A DNA stretch of 64,000 bases from [Leptolyngbya] sp. JSC-1 (GTDB lineage Bacteria > Cyanobacteriota > Cyanobacteriia > Elainellales > Elainellaceae), in contig KL662191.1 of assembly GCA_000733415.1 (NCBI GenBank), forward strand, positions 5,206,341-5,270,340, read 5' to 3'. A program made the translations under genes and the position numbers. Positions 18,950 through 28,284 of this stretch are shown here, one piece after another. The notes under the pieces are model-generated. The model searched no databases. It saw only the letters and a program-made list of their open reading frames with translations, and was not told where the DNA came from. Every line of letters starts with the position of its first letter. Within the stretch, counting starts at the first letter, position 1.

Positions 18950-20523
18950 AAACCCCCACGCTAATGGTTTCTTCGGTTCTTGGTGAAGTGGTTTCGCCTC
19001 TGCCGCCGCTTGCTGCTTCGGACGTTTTGATGCGCATTCTGGCTGTATTGCTGCTAATTGCGATCAATGCGTTTTTTGTCACGGCTGAGTTTTCGATTGT
19101 TTCTGTGCGGCGCTCCCGCATCAATCAGCTGGCCTCGGCTGGTGACATTCAGGCCAAAACCGTGCAGGATTTGCAGCGGGGGTTGGATCGGTTGCTGTCT
19201 ACCACCCAGTTTGGCATCACGCTGTCGAGTTTAGCGTTGGGCTGGATTGGGGAAAGCACGATGGCGGTGCTGCTGTCGGCCCTATTCATTCGGCTGCCGC
19301 TGCCTGAACAGACTCGGCAAGTGATGGCTCATTCGCTGGCAATTCCAGCGGCGTTTGTTCTGATTGCCTATCTGCAGATTGTCCTGGGAGAACTCTGTCC
19401 CAAGTCGGTGGCGCTGCTTTATCCAGAACAGCTCGCTCGGTTTCTCGGTCCGCCTAGTGTGGCGATTGCTCGCCTGTTTCATCCGTTTATTTGGATCTTG
19501 AACCAATCGACGCGCTGGTTGTTGCAGCTCGTGGGAGTGGAATATGCTGGGCAGGGCTGGTATCACCGGGTCACGCCAGAAGAATTACAGTTGATTATCA
19601 CCACATCGACCGAATCACCCGGTTTAGAAGCTGAAGAACGGGAACTCCTGAGCAACGTATTTGCCTTTGCGGATGTCACCGCCGGAGAGGCAATGGTGCC
19701 CCGGACGAGTGTGGTCGCTATTGGCAGAGATGCTACATTGCAAGATCTGTTACAAGAAGTAGCTGATTCTGGCCATTCCCGCTATCCGGTCATGGGAGAA
19801 TCGCTGGATGAAATTGTCGGACTGATTGAGTTTAAAGATCTAGCTGAGCCGCTGTCTGCCGGAGTCCTGAAGCTGGATCAATCGATTCAACCCTGGATTC
19901 GTCGGGCTGAGGCGGTCTCGGAAGAAATGCCGCTGAATGAACTGCTAGAGCTAATGCGGCAAAGCGGACAGACGATGGTGATCGTGGTCGATAATTTTGG
20001 CGGCACCGCCGGACTGGTAACAATTCAGGATGTGGTGGCTGAGATTATTGGCGAAACCCGCGAGCCAGAAAGCCCCGAAGAACCCGCTATTCAACAGATA
20101 GACGAGCAGACCTATCTGGTGCAGGCCCAAACAGACTTAGAAGAAGTCAACGAAATTATTGGGATGCAACTGCCGCTGTCAGAGGAATACCAAACCTTGG
20201 GGGGCTTTGTGATCTACCAGATGCAAAAAATCCCCAAAATTGATGAGTTTTTCCACTACGAAAACTGGGAAATCCGCGTGAAGTTGGCGGAAGGTCCGAG
20301 ATTAGAGCGGATTCAGATCCGCCGAGATCTGCCTTCGGAAGAACCAACCGAGCTAGCAACAGATGACGAACCGACTCCCGATGCTTGGGACAACCATCCC
20401 TCAACGGATAATCTGCCCTCTTGGACTCACCGCAATAACGGAAACACTAGTCCTCCCTCGCCTGACGACACCCACTCGCCCCGCCGTATTTGGCCACCGG
20501 ATGCTGATTCTCCTGACTCCTGA
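18946..20523 (+). CDS. CNNM/CorC-type hemolysin-family membrane protein with CBS pair
   Basis: A 525-aa protein with an N-terminal DUF21/CNNM transmembrane domain (about 20-200; [33 protein letters not shown]). A CBS-domain pair follows ([54 protein letters not shown]), then a CorC/HlyC transporter-associated domain. The family is implicated in divalent cation (Mg2+) transport or sensing. It starts with GTG at 18946. The last ~60 residues are Pro/Asp-rich and disordered, and the final codons and stop lie in a CCTGACT heptamer repeat. Confidence 0.9.
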   Translation: MKTPTLMVSSVLGEVVSPLPPLAASDVLMRILAVLLLIAINAFFVTAEFSIVSVRRSRINQLASAGDIQAKTVQDLQRGLDRLLSTTQFGITLSSLALGWIGESTMAVLLSALFIRLPLPEQTRQVMAHSLAIPAAFVLIAYLQIVLGELCPKSVALLYPEQLARFLGPPSVAIARLFHPFIWILNQSTRWLLQLVGVEYAGQGWYHRVTPEELQLIITTSTESPGLEAEERELLSNVFAFADVTAGEAMVPRTSVVAIGRDATLQDLLQEVADSGHSRYPVMGESLDEIVGLIEFKDLAEPLSAGVLKLDQSIQPWIRRAEAVSEEMPLNELLELMRQSGQTMVIVVDNFGGTAGLVTIQDVVAEIIGETREPESPEEPAIQQIDEQTYLVQAQTDLEEVNEIIGMQLPLSEEYQTLGGFVIYQMQKIPKIDEFFHYENWEIRVKLAEGPRLERIQIRRDLPSEEPTELATDDEPTPDAWDNHPSTDNLPSWTHRNNGNTSPPSPDDTHSPRRIWPPDADSPDS

Positions 20524-20528
20524 CTCCT
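20512..20528. repeat. Heptanucleotide STRR (CCTGACT) at the CNNM gene 3' end
   Basis: Two perfect CCTGACT units plus a partial third, preceded by a degenerate CTGATTCT unit. As in the P450 gene, the repeat supplies the stop codon. Confidence 0.75.
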
Positions 20529-20590
20529 CTTTCCCAACCCCCTTAAGACTGCTATACAATAGCTCTGCACGCTTTGGGTCTTTTCAGGAA

Positions 20591-21142
20591 TTGAGTACAC
20601 TCAGCACTCGCTTACGGGGAACGAATCTTTATTTGATTGGCATGATGGGGGCTGGTAAATCGACAGTCGGGCAATTGCTGGCCAGGTCCCTCGGCTACCG
20701 CTTTTTTGATACCGATACGCTGATTGAACGGGTGGCGGGCCAGTCAATTAGCCAAATCTTTGCCAGCATGGGTGAAGCAGAATTTCGCCAGTTAGAAACC
20801 CAAGTACTGGCCCAGCTCTCTGCCTATACGCGCTCGGTGATCGCTACTGGCGGTGGGATTGTCTCGCAGCCGCAAAATTGGAGCTATTTGCAGCATGGGG
20901 TGGTGGTGTGGCTGAATGTGCCGATCGAGGTGCTCTACCAACGCATCAAACACGATACAACCCGCCCGCTGCTGCAAACGGACGATCCACTCGCTAAGCT
21001 GCAGCTTTTACTACAAGAACGCCGTCCCTTCTATGCCCAAGCCGATGTGGAAGTCACGGTTGGTGCGGGCGATTCTGCTGAGCAGGTGGCGGCCCGTATG
21101 ATCGAGGCGATTCCGCTGGTATTAAGGCCGGAAACAAAGTAA
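20591..21142 (+). CDS. aroK: Shikimate kinase AroK
   Basis: Phosphorylates shikimate in aromatic amino acid synthesis. It has the P-loop GMMGAGKST right after the first beta strand (NLYLIG), the shikimate-binding DTDTLIE, the GGGIV loop and a lid region [10 protein letters not shown]; about 184 aa. The start is uncertain. The open frame extends back to 20363, but that overlaps the CNNM gene by 160 bp; TTG at 20591 gives a leader of usual length although its AGGA is too close to be an ideal ribosome-binding site. Confidence 0.88.
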   Translation: MSTLSTRLRGTNLYLIGMMGAGKSTVGQLLARSLGYRFFDTDTLIERVAGQSISQIFASMGEAEFRQLETQVLAQLSAYTRSVIATGGGIVSQPQNWSYLQHGVVVWLNVPIEVLYQRIKHDTTRPLLQTDDPLAKLQLLLQERRPFYAQADVEVTVGAGDSAEQVAARMIEAIPLVLRPETK

Positions 21143-21307
21143 AGGGCAAGCGGCAGAACAAGATGCAGAACAAGATGCAGAAATAGAAACATAGTTTTGT
21201 TTTGTAGCGCTTGCATCCTTTGCCGCGATCAACTCCTGCTAAACTAATCGACTGCCTGTTGTGTTGATCTGCATCGGATTGGCGTCAATATCTGGTTGAA
21301 AGAGAAT

Positions 21308-22201
21308 ATGGTGACTGATAGCGAATACATCCAAAAAGCCGAAGCGACCCGAGTTCGAGTTCTGAGTGAAGCGCTGCCCTATATTCAGCAGTTTGCCGGA
21401 CGCACGATTGTCGTTAAGTACGGCGGCGCAGCCATGAAAGACGGTCGCCTCAAAGAAACGGTGATTCGCGATGTTGTGTTTTTGTCTTGTGTCGGGCTGC
21501 GTCCGGTGGTGGTGCATGGGGGTGGACCTGAGATCAACTCCTGGCTGGATAAGCTCGGCATTGAACCCCAGTTCAAAAATGGACTGCGCGTCACTGATGC
21601 TGCCACGATGGATGTGGTGGAAATGGTGCTGGTGGGGCGGGTGAATAAGGAACTTGTGTCGCTGATCAACCAGGCGGGTGGTATGGCCGTAGGACTATGC
21701 GGCAAAGACGGCAATTTGATTAAGGCCCGGCCCCAAGGAGATGAGGGAATTGGTTTTGTTGGGGAAGTTACCACCACCGATGTCAAGCTGCTGGAGTCGC
21801 TGGTTAAAAGTGGCTATATTCCTGTGGTTTCTAGCGTCGCAGCCGATGAAACCGGCCAAGCTTACAATATCAATGCAGACACGGTGGCTGGAGAACTGGC
21901 GGCAGCCCTGGGAGCAGAAAAGCTGATCCTGATGACCGATACGCCCGGTATTTTGCAAGACTACAAGGACCCCAGCACCCTGATCGCCAAAGTTGATATC
22001 CAGGAGGCGCGGCAACTAATTGAGACAGGCGTGGTCGGGGGCGGTATGATTCCCAAGGTGAATTGCTGCGTGCGCTCCCTGGCTCAGGGGGTGAGGGCAG
22101 CTCACATCATTGACGGTCGAATTCCCCATGCACTGCTGCTGGAAATCTTCACTGATGCCGGTATTGGTTCGATGATCGTGGCATCTGGCTACATGAAGTG
22201 A
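21308..22201 (+). CDS. argB: Acetylglutamate kinase ArgB
   Basis: Second step of arginine synthesis, phosphorylating N-acetylglutamate; in cyanobacteria the enzyme is activated by PII under nitrogen excess. Motifs are [43 protein letters not shown] and GMIPKV. ATG at 21308 is preferred over TTG at 21296 and has a GAAAGAG upstream; it gives 297 aa. The N-terminal helix [20 protein letters not shown] is the type seen in arginine-inhibitable hexameric NAGKs. Confidence 0.96.
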   Translation: MVTDSEYIQKAEATRVRVLSEALPYIQQFAGRTIVVKYGGAAMKDGRLKETVIRDVVFLSCVGLRPVVVHGGGPEINSWLDKLGIEPQFKNGLRVTDAATMDVVEMVLVGRVNKELVSLINQAGGMAVGLCGKDGNLIKARPQGDEGIGFVGEVTTTDVKLLESLVKSGYIPVVSSVAADETGQAYNINADTVAGELAAALGAEKLILMTDTPGILQDYKDPSTLIAKVDIQEARQLIETGVVGGGMIPKVNCCVRSLAQGVRAAHIIDGRIPHALLLEIFTDAGIGSMIVASGYMK

Positions 22202-22225
22202 ACTAACCGTCTCATGAACTTCTGC

Positions 22226-22612
22226 CTACTGGCAGGCTATGCGCAGTTCCCGGAAGGCCATACAGGCCGGATTGCTCTGAGCGGGTAGAGGCCGCTGAGT
22301 CCGGTAGCTGGGCTGCGGCGAGACGATAACTGGATTTACCAGGGTTGAATCTTCGATTGTGGAGTTGATGATCGTGGGTCGAATCAGGGTAGAGTCATCC
22401 ACATTGCCCCGAATCACCGTTCTGGGAGAACGATAAACACGGCGGTAGATAGGGTAGTGCGGCTGGTAGATACCATAGCTGGGGCTGTAATCCTCACTGT
22501 AAACCGTGCGGCTGCGATAGATTACCGTTTGAGCCTGAATGGGTTGAGCGCCCAAAACCAGAATTGAAGCCAGTGGCAGGATCAACCAATGCCAGGAATT
22601 GAAACGAACCAT
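22226..22612 (-). CDS. Secreted hypothetical protein
   Basis: A 128-aa protein with a clear Sec signal peptide (hydrophobic WLILPLASILVLG, cleavage near PIQAQT). The mature protein is Tyr/Arg/Ser-rich (YRSRTVYSEDYSPSYGIY). It has a repeated pattern DDSTLIRPTIINSTIEDSTLVNPVIV, resembling two short beta repeats, and a C-terminal cysteine. The family is not recognised beyond cyanobacterial-like secreted proteins. It converges on argB with a 24-bp gap. Confidence 0.65.
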   Translation of the reverse strand: MVRFNSWHWLILPLASILVLGAQPIQAQTVIYRSRTVYSEDYSPSYGIYQPHYPIYRRVYRSPRTVIRGNVDDSTLIRPTIINSTIEDSTLVNPVIVSPQPSYRTQRPLPAQSNPACMAFRELRIACQ

Positions 22613-22920
22613 AAATTCTTCTCCATGCTTCTCTAAAGGTATTTTTTTAGACCGTTCTCTTCGCTTCTTAGCAATACGGGCAGCCTGCGGCCAATAGCAG
22701 ATCGGACTCAGCTTGCAGCGACCGACCCAGGCTAGACGACTCCGCTACAATCTGGAAAAGGGGTGCTGGAAAAGGGTGAACCACCTGTAGAGCCGCCTTT
22801 CTTGATCATAGCGATTGGATTACGGCGACTTAAATTACGGCGACTTAATCACAGCGACTAAGCTAAGGAACCCAGTTTCACCCACTCCTCCAATGTTTTG
22901 TCCTCATTTCATTCCTACCA
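22613..22920. other. Intergenic region, 308 bp
   Basis: It contains a small tandem duplication near 22817-22857 built on TTACGGCGACTTAA. No gene, RNA or terminator was recognised. It carries the divergent promoters of the flanking genes. Confidence 0.5.
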
Positions 22921-23454
22921 TTGTCTATTGTGAGTACCGAAAGTCTAGAGCTAGCCAAAACCCAGTACCAAGCAGGAAAGCAAGCCTTTGAACGAGGCAA
23001 TTACCGGCAGTCGGTTGAGCTGTTGGAGAAAGCAATCGGTTTGGCCAATCCCAACAGCCAGTTGGGCGGCGAAATGCAAACCTGGTTAGTAACGGCCTAT
23101 CAGGCAGCTGGACGAGGATCCGAAGCAATTGCCTTGTGTGAACAGCTCGGTAAGCATCCCGATTTGAAAACTCGCCAGCAGGGCAACCGTCTGCTCTATA
23201 TCCTCAAAGCACCCCAGCTCAAGACCCGTCCCGAATGGTTGACCCAAATCCCCGACCTAACCAGCCTGAACGACGCCCAGGGTAACCCGCTTAGTCGCAA
23301 ATACCAACCCGCTGCTCCTCGCCCACCCAAGCCCAAGCCGCAACCAGAACCAATCGATTGGAGCCAGGTCAATACCAAAGATAATCGGTTCGTTTGGGTA
23401 GCGCTGGCCGCAATTGCCCTGATGGCCGGTTTATTGGTTTGGCTCAGTCAATAG
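22921..23454 (+). CDS. TPR protein with C-terminal membrane anchor
   Basis: A 177-aa protein. Residues 10-100 form about two TPR-like repeats (AKTQYQAGKQAFERGNYRQSVELLEKA, TWLVTAYQAAGRGSEAIALCEQL). A Pro/Lys-rich linker (PRPPKPKPQPEP) and a single C-terminal membrane segment (about 157-175) follow, making it tail-anchored. The start is TTG at 22921 or GTG at 22930. The architecture recurs in cyanobacteria without an assigned role. Confidence 0.78.
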   Translation: MSIVSTESLELAKTQYQAGKQAFERGNYRQSVELLEKAIGLANPNSQLGGEMQTWLVTAYQAAGRGSEAIALCEQLGKHPDLKTRQQGNRLLYILKAPQLKTRPEWLTQIPDLTSLNDAQGNPLSRKYQPAAPRPPKPKPQPEPIDWSQVNTKDNRFVWVALAAIALMAGLLVWLSQ

Positions 23455-23551
23455 CCGACTTAACTGGAACCGATCGAACTCTGGAATTGGATAGAGTACG
23501 TTACCATCAATTCGTATACTTCATCGGCCCTGTCTTAATGGCCTGCTAACC

Positions 23552-24883
23552 GTGAGTGACGCCATCCTGGAAAAAATTTTACAGCTTGCTGCCCCCAGCA
23601 CCGACGCGGCTGAGGTCTATTTTGTCTCTAGCCAAGACACCCCGATTGAATTTGAAAACAATCGGCTCAAGTCATTGCAAACCAAAGCTGTTCAAGGGAT
23701 AGCGCTGCGGGTGATTCGCAATGGCAGATTAGGGTTTGCCAGCTCTACCGATCTGACCCGCCTCGATGATTTGATTGACGCCGCGGTGCAAACGGCAGAA
23801 ATTGGTAGCTCTGCCGATTTTGATTTTGCCTCCAACTTTCATAGCTGGGATGGCTCGGTGCATTTCTCGGAACCGCAGCAACCCCACGCTGCACCTTCCG
23901 ACCCACAGGAACTCGTCGAAATTGGTGAACACTTGATTCGCCGCATCCATGACTACAACTCTGAGATTCTTGTAGATGTCGGATTTCATGTGGTCTCAAG
24001 AACGGTCAGAATTGCCACCAGCCAGGATGTCTATGCTGAGCGCACGAGCCATACGACCAGTACAAGCCTATCGGGTAACTGGGTGCGGGGTGAAGACTTC
24101 TTGCAGGCTGGCAGCTCGGATGTGGCACGAGACCGTCAGCCCGATTATGACCAGATTCTCAATCGAGTGTTGCAAAAGTTTCGCTGGGCCGAGCAAAGTG
24201 CCACGATCAGCAGTGGTTCCTTTCCAGTATTGTTTACGCCTAGAGCTGCTGCCATCACTCTGGGCTGGCTGTTTTCGTCGGTGCTATCCGGGCAATCGGT
24301 TGTGCAAAAAGCCTCGCCGCTGGCTGAAAAAGTCGGAGAAACCTTGTTTGATACTCGTCTGACGCTGTTTGAAGACCCCAATCTGGGCGTGAACGCCTGT
24401 AGTTTTGATGACGAGGGTACGCCGACTAGCCGCAAGGCATTTATCGAGCATGGCACGGTAATGGGCTTCTACTGGGACCGGCGCTGGGCCGCACGAGCAG
24501 GGCTAGCTTCAACCGGCAACGGCTTTCGCGGTGGGTTATCCCGCCCCAGTCCGGGGACGGTGAATCTGTGTATGGCTCCCGGCAGTACTGCGACCGCAGC
24601 AATGATTTCTGGCATCAAAGAAGGACTGATTGTGGATCAGGTGCTGGGAGCCGGACAGTCGAACCAGCTGGCGGGCGAGTTTTCCGTCAATCTAGATCTG
24701 GGCTACAAGGTGGAAAACGGCGAAATTGTTGGGCGCGTCAAAAACACAATGGTGGCAGGCAGCATTTTTGAAGCCTTTCAGCATCTAGTCGATCTGGGTG
24801 ATACGCCCGAATGGGTCGGTGGCCGCGCCTATCTGCCGAGTCTGTTGTTTGAACAGCTTGGGGTGGCATCGCGGCAAGGGTAG
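23552..24883 (+). CDS. pmbA: TldE/PmbA family metalloprotease subunit
   Basis: A 443-aa TldD/PmbA family protein. The N-terminal domain has the typical EVYFVSSQDTPIEFENNRLKSLQ opening. The C-terminal part carries SFDDEGTPTSRKAFIEHG, and SGIKEGLIVDQVLGAGQSNQLAGEFSVNLDLGYKVENGEIVG. No HExxxH is present, so it is the TldE/PmbA-type rather than the catalytic TldD subunit. The heterodimer digests peptides, including microcin precursors and antitoxins in E. coli. The start is GTG at 23552; no tldD is adjacent. Confidence 0.9.
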   Translation: MSDAILEKILQLAAPSTDAAEVYFVSSQDTPIEFENNRLKSLQTKAVQGIALRVIRNGRLGFASSTDLTRLDDLIDAAVQTAEIGSSADFDFASNFHSWDGSVHFSEPQQPHAAPSDPQELVEIGEHLIRRIHDYNSEILVDVGFHVVSRTVRIATSQDVYAERTSHTTSTSLSGNWVRGEDFLQAGSSDVARDRQPDYDQILNRVLQKFRWAEQSATISSGSFPVLFTPRAAAITLGWLFSSVLSGQSVVQKASPLAEKVGETLFDTRLTLFEDPNLGVNACSFDDEGTPTSRKAFIEHGTVMGFYWDRRWAARAGLASTGNGFRGGLSRPSPGTVNLCMAPGSTATAAMISGIKEGLIVDQVLGAGQSNQLAGEFSVNLDLGYKVENGEIVGRVKNTMVAGSIFEAFQHLVDLGDTPEWVGGRAYLPSLLFEQLGVASRQG

Positions 24884-24942
24884 AGCGTAAAGTTTTGAGT
24901 TTTGAGTGATGTATTACGAACTACAAACTACGAATTGATCTT

Positions 24943-25809
24943 ATGGGTACCGCGCGTTTACAGCGTTTACATCGGTCAGCTGCGAAACGAACAGCGACTC
25001 GCCCTAGTTTGCCGCGCATCGTGATTTACTGGCTGGTAAAACTGCGATTGCTCTGGCTTATTCTGGTGGCGTTTCTGTTTCTTTCGGGCTGTGTGCGCTA
25101 TGACGTCGGCCTTAGCTTTGCTGATGCCAATCACGGTAGCTTGGTGCAGCAGGTGCATCTTAGCCAGCAGCTCACGGGGGTGAGTCGGGCAACGGCCAAC
25201 CTCTGGCTCGACCGGCTCACCGAACAGGCGCAGCAGCTAGGCGGGACGGCAAAACGCTCGACTGAACAGGATCTGGCGATTACGATTCCGTTCTACAACG
25301 CTAAAGATCTAACCGCAAAGTTCGATCGGTTTTTTCAAGCTGTCACCTCAACTGAAGCCAATCCGCGTTCTTCCCCGACGGATTCTACATCAGGTTCGCC
25401 TACATCGCATTTGCAAATCCGCACCAACAATTTGATCCTGTGGCAGCGCCATCGCTTGGAGTATGACCTGGATTTACGCTCGCTGGTGGTGCTTCCCGAC
25501 GCTGATAATGCTGCAGCCTTGCTGGTTAACCCTCAAAATCTGCTGGCGCTCAATTTTAGCCTGAACACTCCCTGGGGTGCGCAGACTCTGCCGGACTCTC
25601 TGGCGGCGCGTCAGCAGGGCAAACAGTTGATGTGGTCGTTGCAACCGGGCACGGTCAATCACATAGCGGCGGTGTTTTGGTTGCCTAGCCCCTTGGGCAT
25701 TGGTGCAGCGGTCATTGTCACCTTGGTGGTTGGGGGCATGTTTGTCAAAGCTTGGCGCGATCCATCGAGCATAATTGATTCGCTGACTTACGATGCAAAC
25801 CCTGATTGA
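24943..25809 (+). CDS. DUF3153 membrane lipoprotein
   Basis: A 288-aa cyanobacterial protein. It has an N-terminal hydrophobic stretch ending in a lipobox-like FLSGC (about 40-50), a periplasmic domain beginning RYDVGLSFADANHGSLVQQ, and a C-terminal membrane helix (about 247-270). DUF3153 proteins have no established function. The gene overlaps the next one by 17 bp. Confidence 0.82.
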   Translation: MGTARLQRLHRSAAKRTATRPSLPRIVIYWLVKLRLLWLILVAFLFLSGCVRYDVGLSFADANHGSLVQQVHLSQQLTGVSRATANLWLDRLTEQAQQLGGTAKRSTEQDLAITIPFYNAKDLTAKFDRFFQAVTSTEANPRSSPTDSTSGSPTSHLQIRTNNLILWQRHRLEYDLDLRSLVVLPDADNAAALLVNPQNLLALNFSLNTPWGAQTLPDSLAARQQGKQLMWSLQPGTVNHIAAVFWLPSPLGIGAAVIVTLVVGGMFVKAWRDPSSIIDSLTYDANPD

Positions 25810-26170
25810 CCTGGAAACACAGGGCTGGCACGCCCTATCTACTGGTGGCGAAGCGAGCAAGCAATTCTACAGTTCTGTCTTGCAGGATGATGCGGTGATG
25901 CTCTTTCCTGGCGGGATTCGTTTAGACGGAAAAGAGAATATCCTGCAATCTCTTGCAGCTCAACCCTGGCAATCATTTCAAATTGAAGCACCGCAAGTCA
26001 TTTCCTTGTCGGAAACTGTTGGAGTGCTCGTATACCAAGTGACCGCCCAGCGCGAAGGGAGCAACCCCTATGGGGCACTGATTACCAGCACCTATGTCTT
26101 GAGTGAATGGAATGTGGAAATTGGCGCTTCACCAACAGACATTGGTGTCATGTGGAGGGCAGGCTATTAG
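25793..26170 (+). CDS. NTF2-like protein, probably frameshifted near its C terminus
   Basis: A small NTF2/SnoaL-like alpha-beta fold protein (EGWHALSTGG-type helix, FYSSVLQDDAVMLFPGG, YGALITSTYVLS). Family members end with a WKLALHQQT-like strand. That strand is not in the open frame but is encoded in the +1 frame from 26115 (W-K-L-A-L-H-Q-Q-T-L), continuing to a stop at 26198. One surplus base near 26111-26117 therefore replaces the natural C terminus with an unrelated tail (VEIGASPTDIG). The substrate is unknown. Confidence 0.75.
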   Translation: MQTLIDLETQGWHALSTGGEASKQFYSSVLQDDAVMLFPGGIRLDGKENILQSLAAQPWQSFQIEAPQVISLSETVGVLVYQVTAQREGSNPYGALITSTYVLSEWNVEIGASPTDIGVMWRAGY

Positions 26171-26386
26171 TCGGAATTTTAATTCCGGATGGACTTGAGA
26201 AGAGCACGTCATCAAATTTCTTGGTGAGCGTAGAAATTTTTAGAACAGTATCTTGGGCGATAATACTGGGCAATAACGCTGGACGATAACTATTTATGAA
26301 CTTTGCAGAAAATTGTTTTTCTTTTCTCCAGAAATCATATACTTAAACGTCAATTTGCTGTTTTGGATGATTAGAGGCAATCCAGA

Positions 26387-26908
26387 ATGACCGAAGAACA
26401 TATCTATCGAGCAACAACGATTTGGACTGGTGCTAGCAAAGGAGCTACGACGTCCTATGAGTCCTACTCGCGTGAGTACATTGTCGCAATTGATGGCAAG
26501 CTTTGTATTGTTGGCTCTGCTGATGTAGCCTTTCGCGGTAACCCAGCTCTGCACAATCCAGAAGATTTGCTGGTTTCTTCCCTATCGGCTTGCCATATGC
26601 TGAGCTATCTGGCGCTATGTGCCCGGGCTGGCATTCGGGTGGTTTCCTATGTGGACGAAGTGATGGGACAGATGGCGTCGGAGCAGGGAAAAATCCGCTT
26701 TACCGAAGTGATGCTGCATCCTCGTGTCACGATTGAACCCGGAGATGATCTAGAAAAAGCGCGAACCCTTCATCAAGAAGCCCATGAGATTTGCTTTATT
26801 GCCAACTCGGTCGCGTTTCCGGTACGACATGAACCGCTAGTTACCCATGCTATTGATTCGGAGATTGATGAGGATATGGAGTTTGATATGATTCGAGAAT
26901 TTGCTTGA
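26387..26908 (+). CDS. OsmC family protein
   Basis: A 173-aa OsmC/Ohr superfamily protein. It has the family core NPEDLLVSSLSACHMLSYLALC with the first reactive cysteine in ACHML, and a second-cysteine region HEICFIANS. Many members are organic hydroperoxide reductases; this is the general OsmC-like branch, so peroxidase activity is inferred from the cysteine pair only. The C-terminal 59 bp overlap the 3' end of menE on the other strand. Confidence 0.87.
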   Translation: MTEEHIYRATTIWTGASKGATTSYESYSREYIVAIDGKLCIVGSADVAFRGNPALHNPEDLLVSSLSACHMLSYLALCARAGIRVVSYVDEVMGQMASEQGKIRFTEVMLHPRVTIEPGDDLEKARTLHQEAHEICFIANSVAFPVRHEPLVTHAIDSEIDEDMEFDMIREFA

Positions 26909-28277
26909 GATATTCAGGATTAATTTTTCCTTGAGCATTGCGCGACAATGTATCAACTGCAATCCACTGTTTCGGATGTTTGAATGAACTGAGTCGGGGT
27001 GCTAGAGCAGCTTTCAGCTCAAACTGCGATACGGCTGCTGAACTAGGAACATACACTGCTGTTACAACCTCTCCCCACGTCTGATCGGGCATGCCAACTA
27101 CGCACACATCGTTCACCAGACCCGTCGCTCGAATGGCGGCTTCTACCTCAGTCGCAAAAACATTTTCTCCACCTGTAATAATTTTTTGGCTGTTTCGCCC
27201 TACAACATGCAAAATTCCCTGCGTGTCTAAGTAGCCCAAGTCGTCGGTCCAGAATTGTTCGGGTCGAGTGGCGTCCGGGAAGTAACCCAGCATTAAAGAT
27301 TTGGCTTGAATTGTAATCAGTCCTACGTCAGCAGCTGATGCGGCGTCTTTAATCTCAACTCGCGCATGGGGCAGAATTTGACCACAGCCAGTTGCTCCTT
27401 GTAGGAATTGATGTGGTTTCAGAGTGGCGATCTGAGCTGCTGTTTCCGTCATACCATAGGTTGGAGCAAGAGGAAGCTGCTGCTGCCGTGCGATAGTCAG
27501 TAACTCTGGCCATGCCGGTGCCCCTCCTACAAAGATAGTGGGAAACTGCTGCAACCAGTCTACGGCCATCGGATTCTGAAGCAAGCGCTGCAACTGGGTC
27601 GGGACTAGCGATAGAAAAAACGGTTCGGAATCAAACGGTTGAGTCAGGCCGGAAATCGATTGAAGTAGGATGGATGAATCAATAGCAGACTGAGTCAATG
27701 AATGTTCTAATTGCTTGAACGGCAAAATCGCCAACCGTCCCCCCGTTAGCAAGGAACGTAAAATCTGCATTAAACCACTGACATGATAGAGCGGCAAAAC
27801 GCAAAACGCATGAATTTGCTCCACCTCAAAAAAAACTTGAAATCCCTGTGTTGCTTCAGCCAGTGTTTCTAGGGTGTGAATGACAAAGCGAATGTTGCCT
27901 GAGGAACCGCCGGTGGGGATCATAATCCAGCCGGGGGTAGGAGGAGGGAAGATGGGGAAGTTGGAGAAGGTGGGGGAGAGGGAAATTCCGTTCCCAAAAA
28001 TCAGATCGGGGCGCACTAAGCTGAATACCTGCTGCCATTCGGCTTCAGCCCAGTTGGGATTGCCGAGAAACACAGGGCAGTCGGTGGAGCAGGCAGCGAT
28101 AAATCCGGCTAGGAATTGGATGGGGTCAGCCTCAGCTAAAAGAATGGTCGGGTATTGGGCTATGGGGTGCTGGGTGATTTGCTCTAAACGTTGGGTTATC
28201 AGCGCTAGCAATGTGGCTGACTCGATGTTGATTAGCCAGTCTTGGGCACGCTGGTTTAGATAAGACAACAGGGGCAT
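26850..28277 (-). CDS. menE: O-succinylbenzoate-CoA ligase MenE
   Basis: Adenylate-forming ligase activating o-succinylbenzoate with CoA in phylloquinone synthesis. Motifs are the ATP-binding P-loop IPTGGSSGNIRF, the PTYGMTETAAQIA (A5), the DDLGYLDTQGILHVVGR (A7/A8) hinge and the NAQGKI (A10) lysine. ATG at 28277 (MPLLSYLNQRA) gives 475 aa, the usual size; the frame continues upstream to 28364 into the acyltransferase gene. It starts 7 bp after the acyltransferase stop, suggesting cotranscription. menF is at 1.1-2.6 kb. Confidence 0.9.
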   Translation of the reverse strand: MPLLSYLNQRAQDWLINIESATLLALITQRLEQITQHPIAQYPTILLAEADPIQFLAGFIAACSTDCPVFLGNPNWAEAEWQQVFSLVRPDLIFGNGISLSPTFSNFPIFPPPTPGWIMIPTGGSSGNIRFVIHTLETLAEATQGFQVFFEVEQIHAFCVLPLYHVSGLMQILRSLLTGGRLAILPFKQLEHSLTQSAIDSSILLQSISGLTQPFDSEPFFLSLVPTQLQRLLQNPMAVDWLQQFPTIFVGGAPAWPELLTIARQQQLPLAPTYGMTETAAQIATLKPHQFLQGATGCGQILPHARVEIKDAASAADVGLITIQAKSLMLGYFPDATRPEQFWTDDLGYLDTQGILHVVGRNSQKIITGGENVFATEVEAAIRATGLVNDVCVVGMPDQTWGEVVTAVYVPSSAAVSQFELKAALAPRLSSFKHPKQWIAVDTLSRNAQGKINPEYLKQILESYQTPYPHQSPNQ

Positions 28278-28284
28278 AAATTTC

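Noticed and set aside
20363..20590. Long upstream frame for shikimate kinase
   Set aside because: It overlaps the CNNM gene by 160 bp and lacks shikimate kinase features before residue 77.
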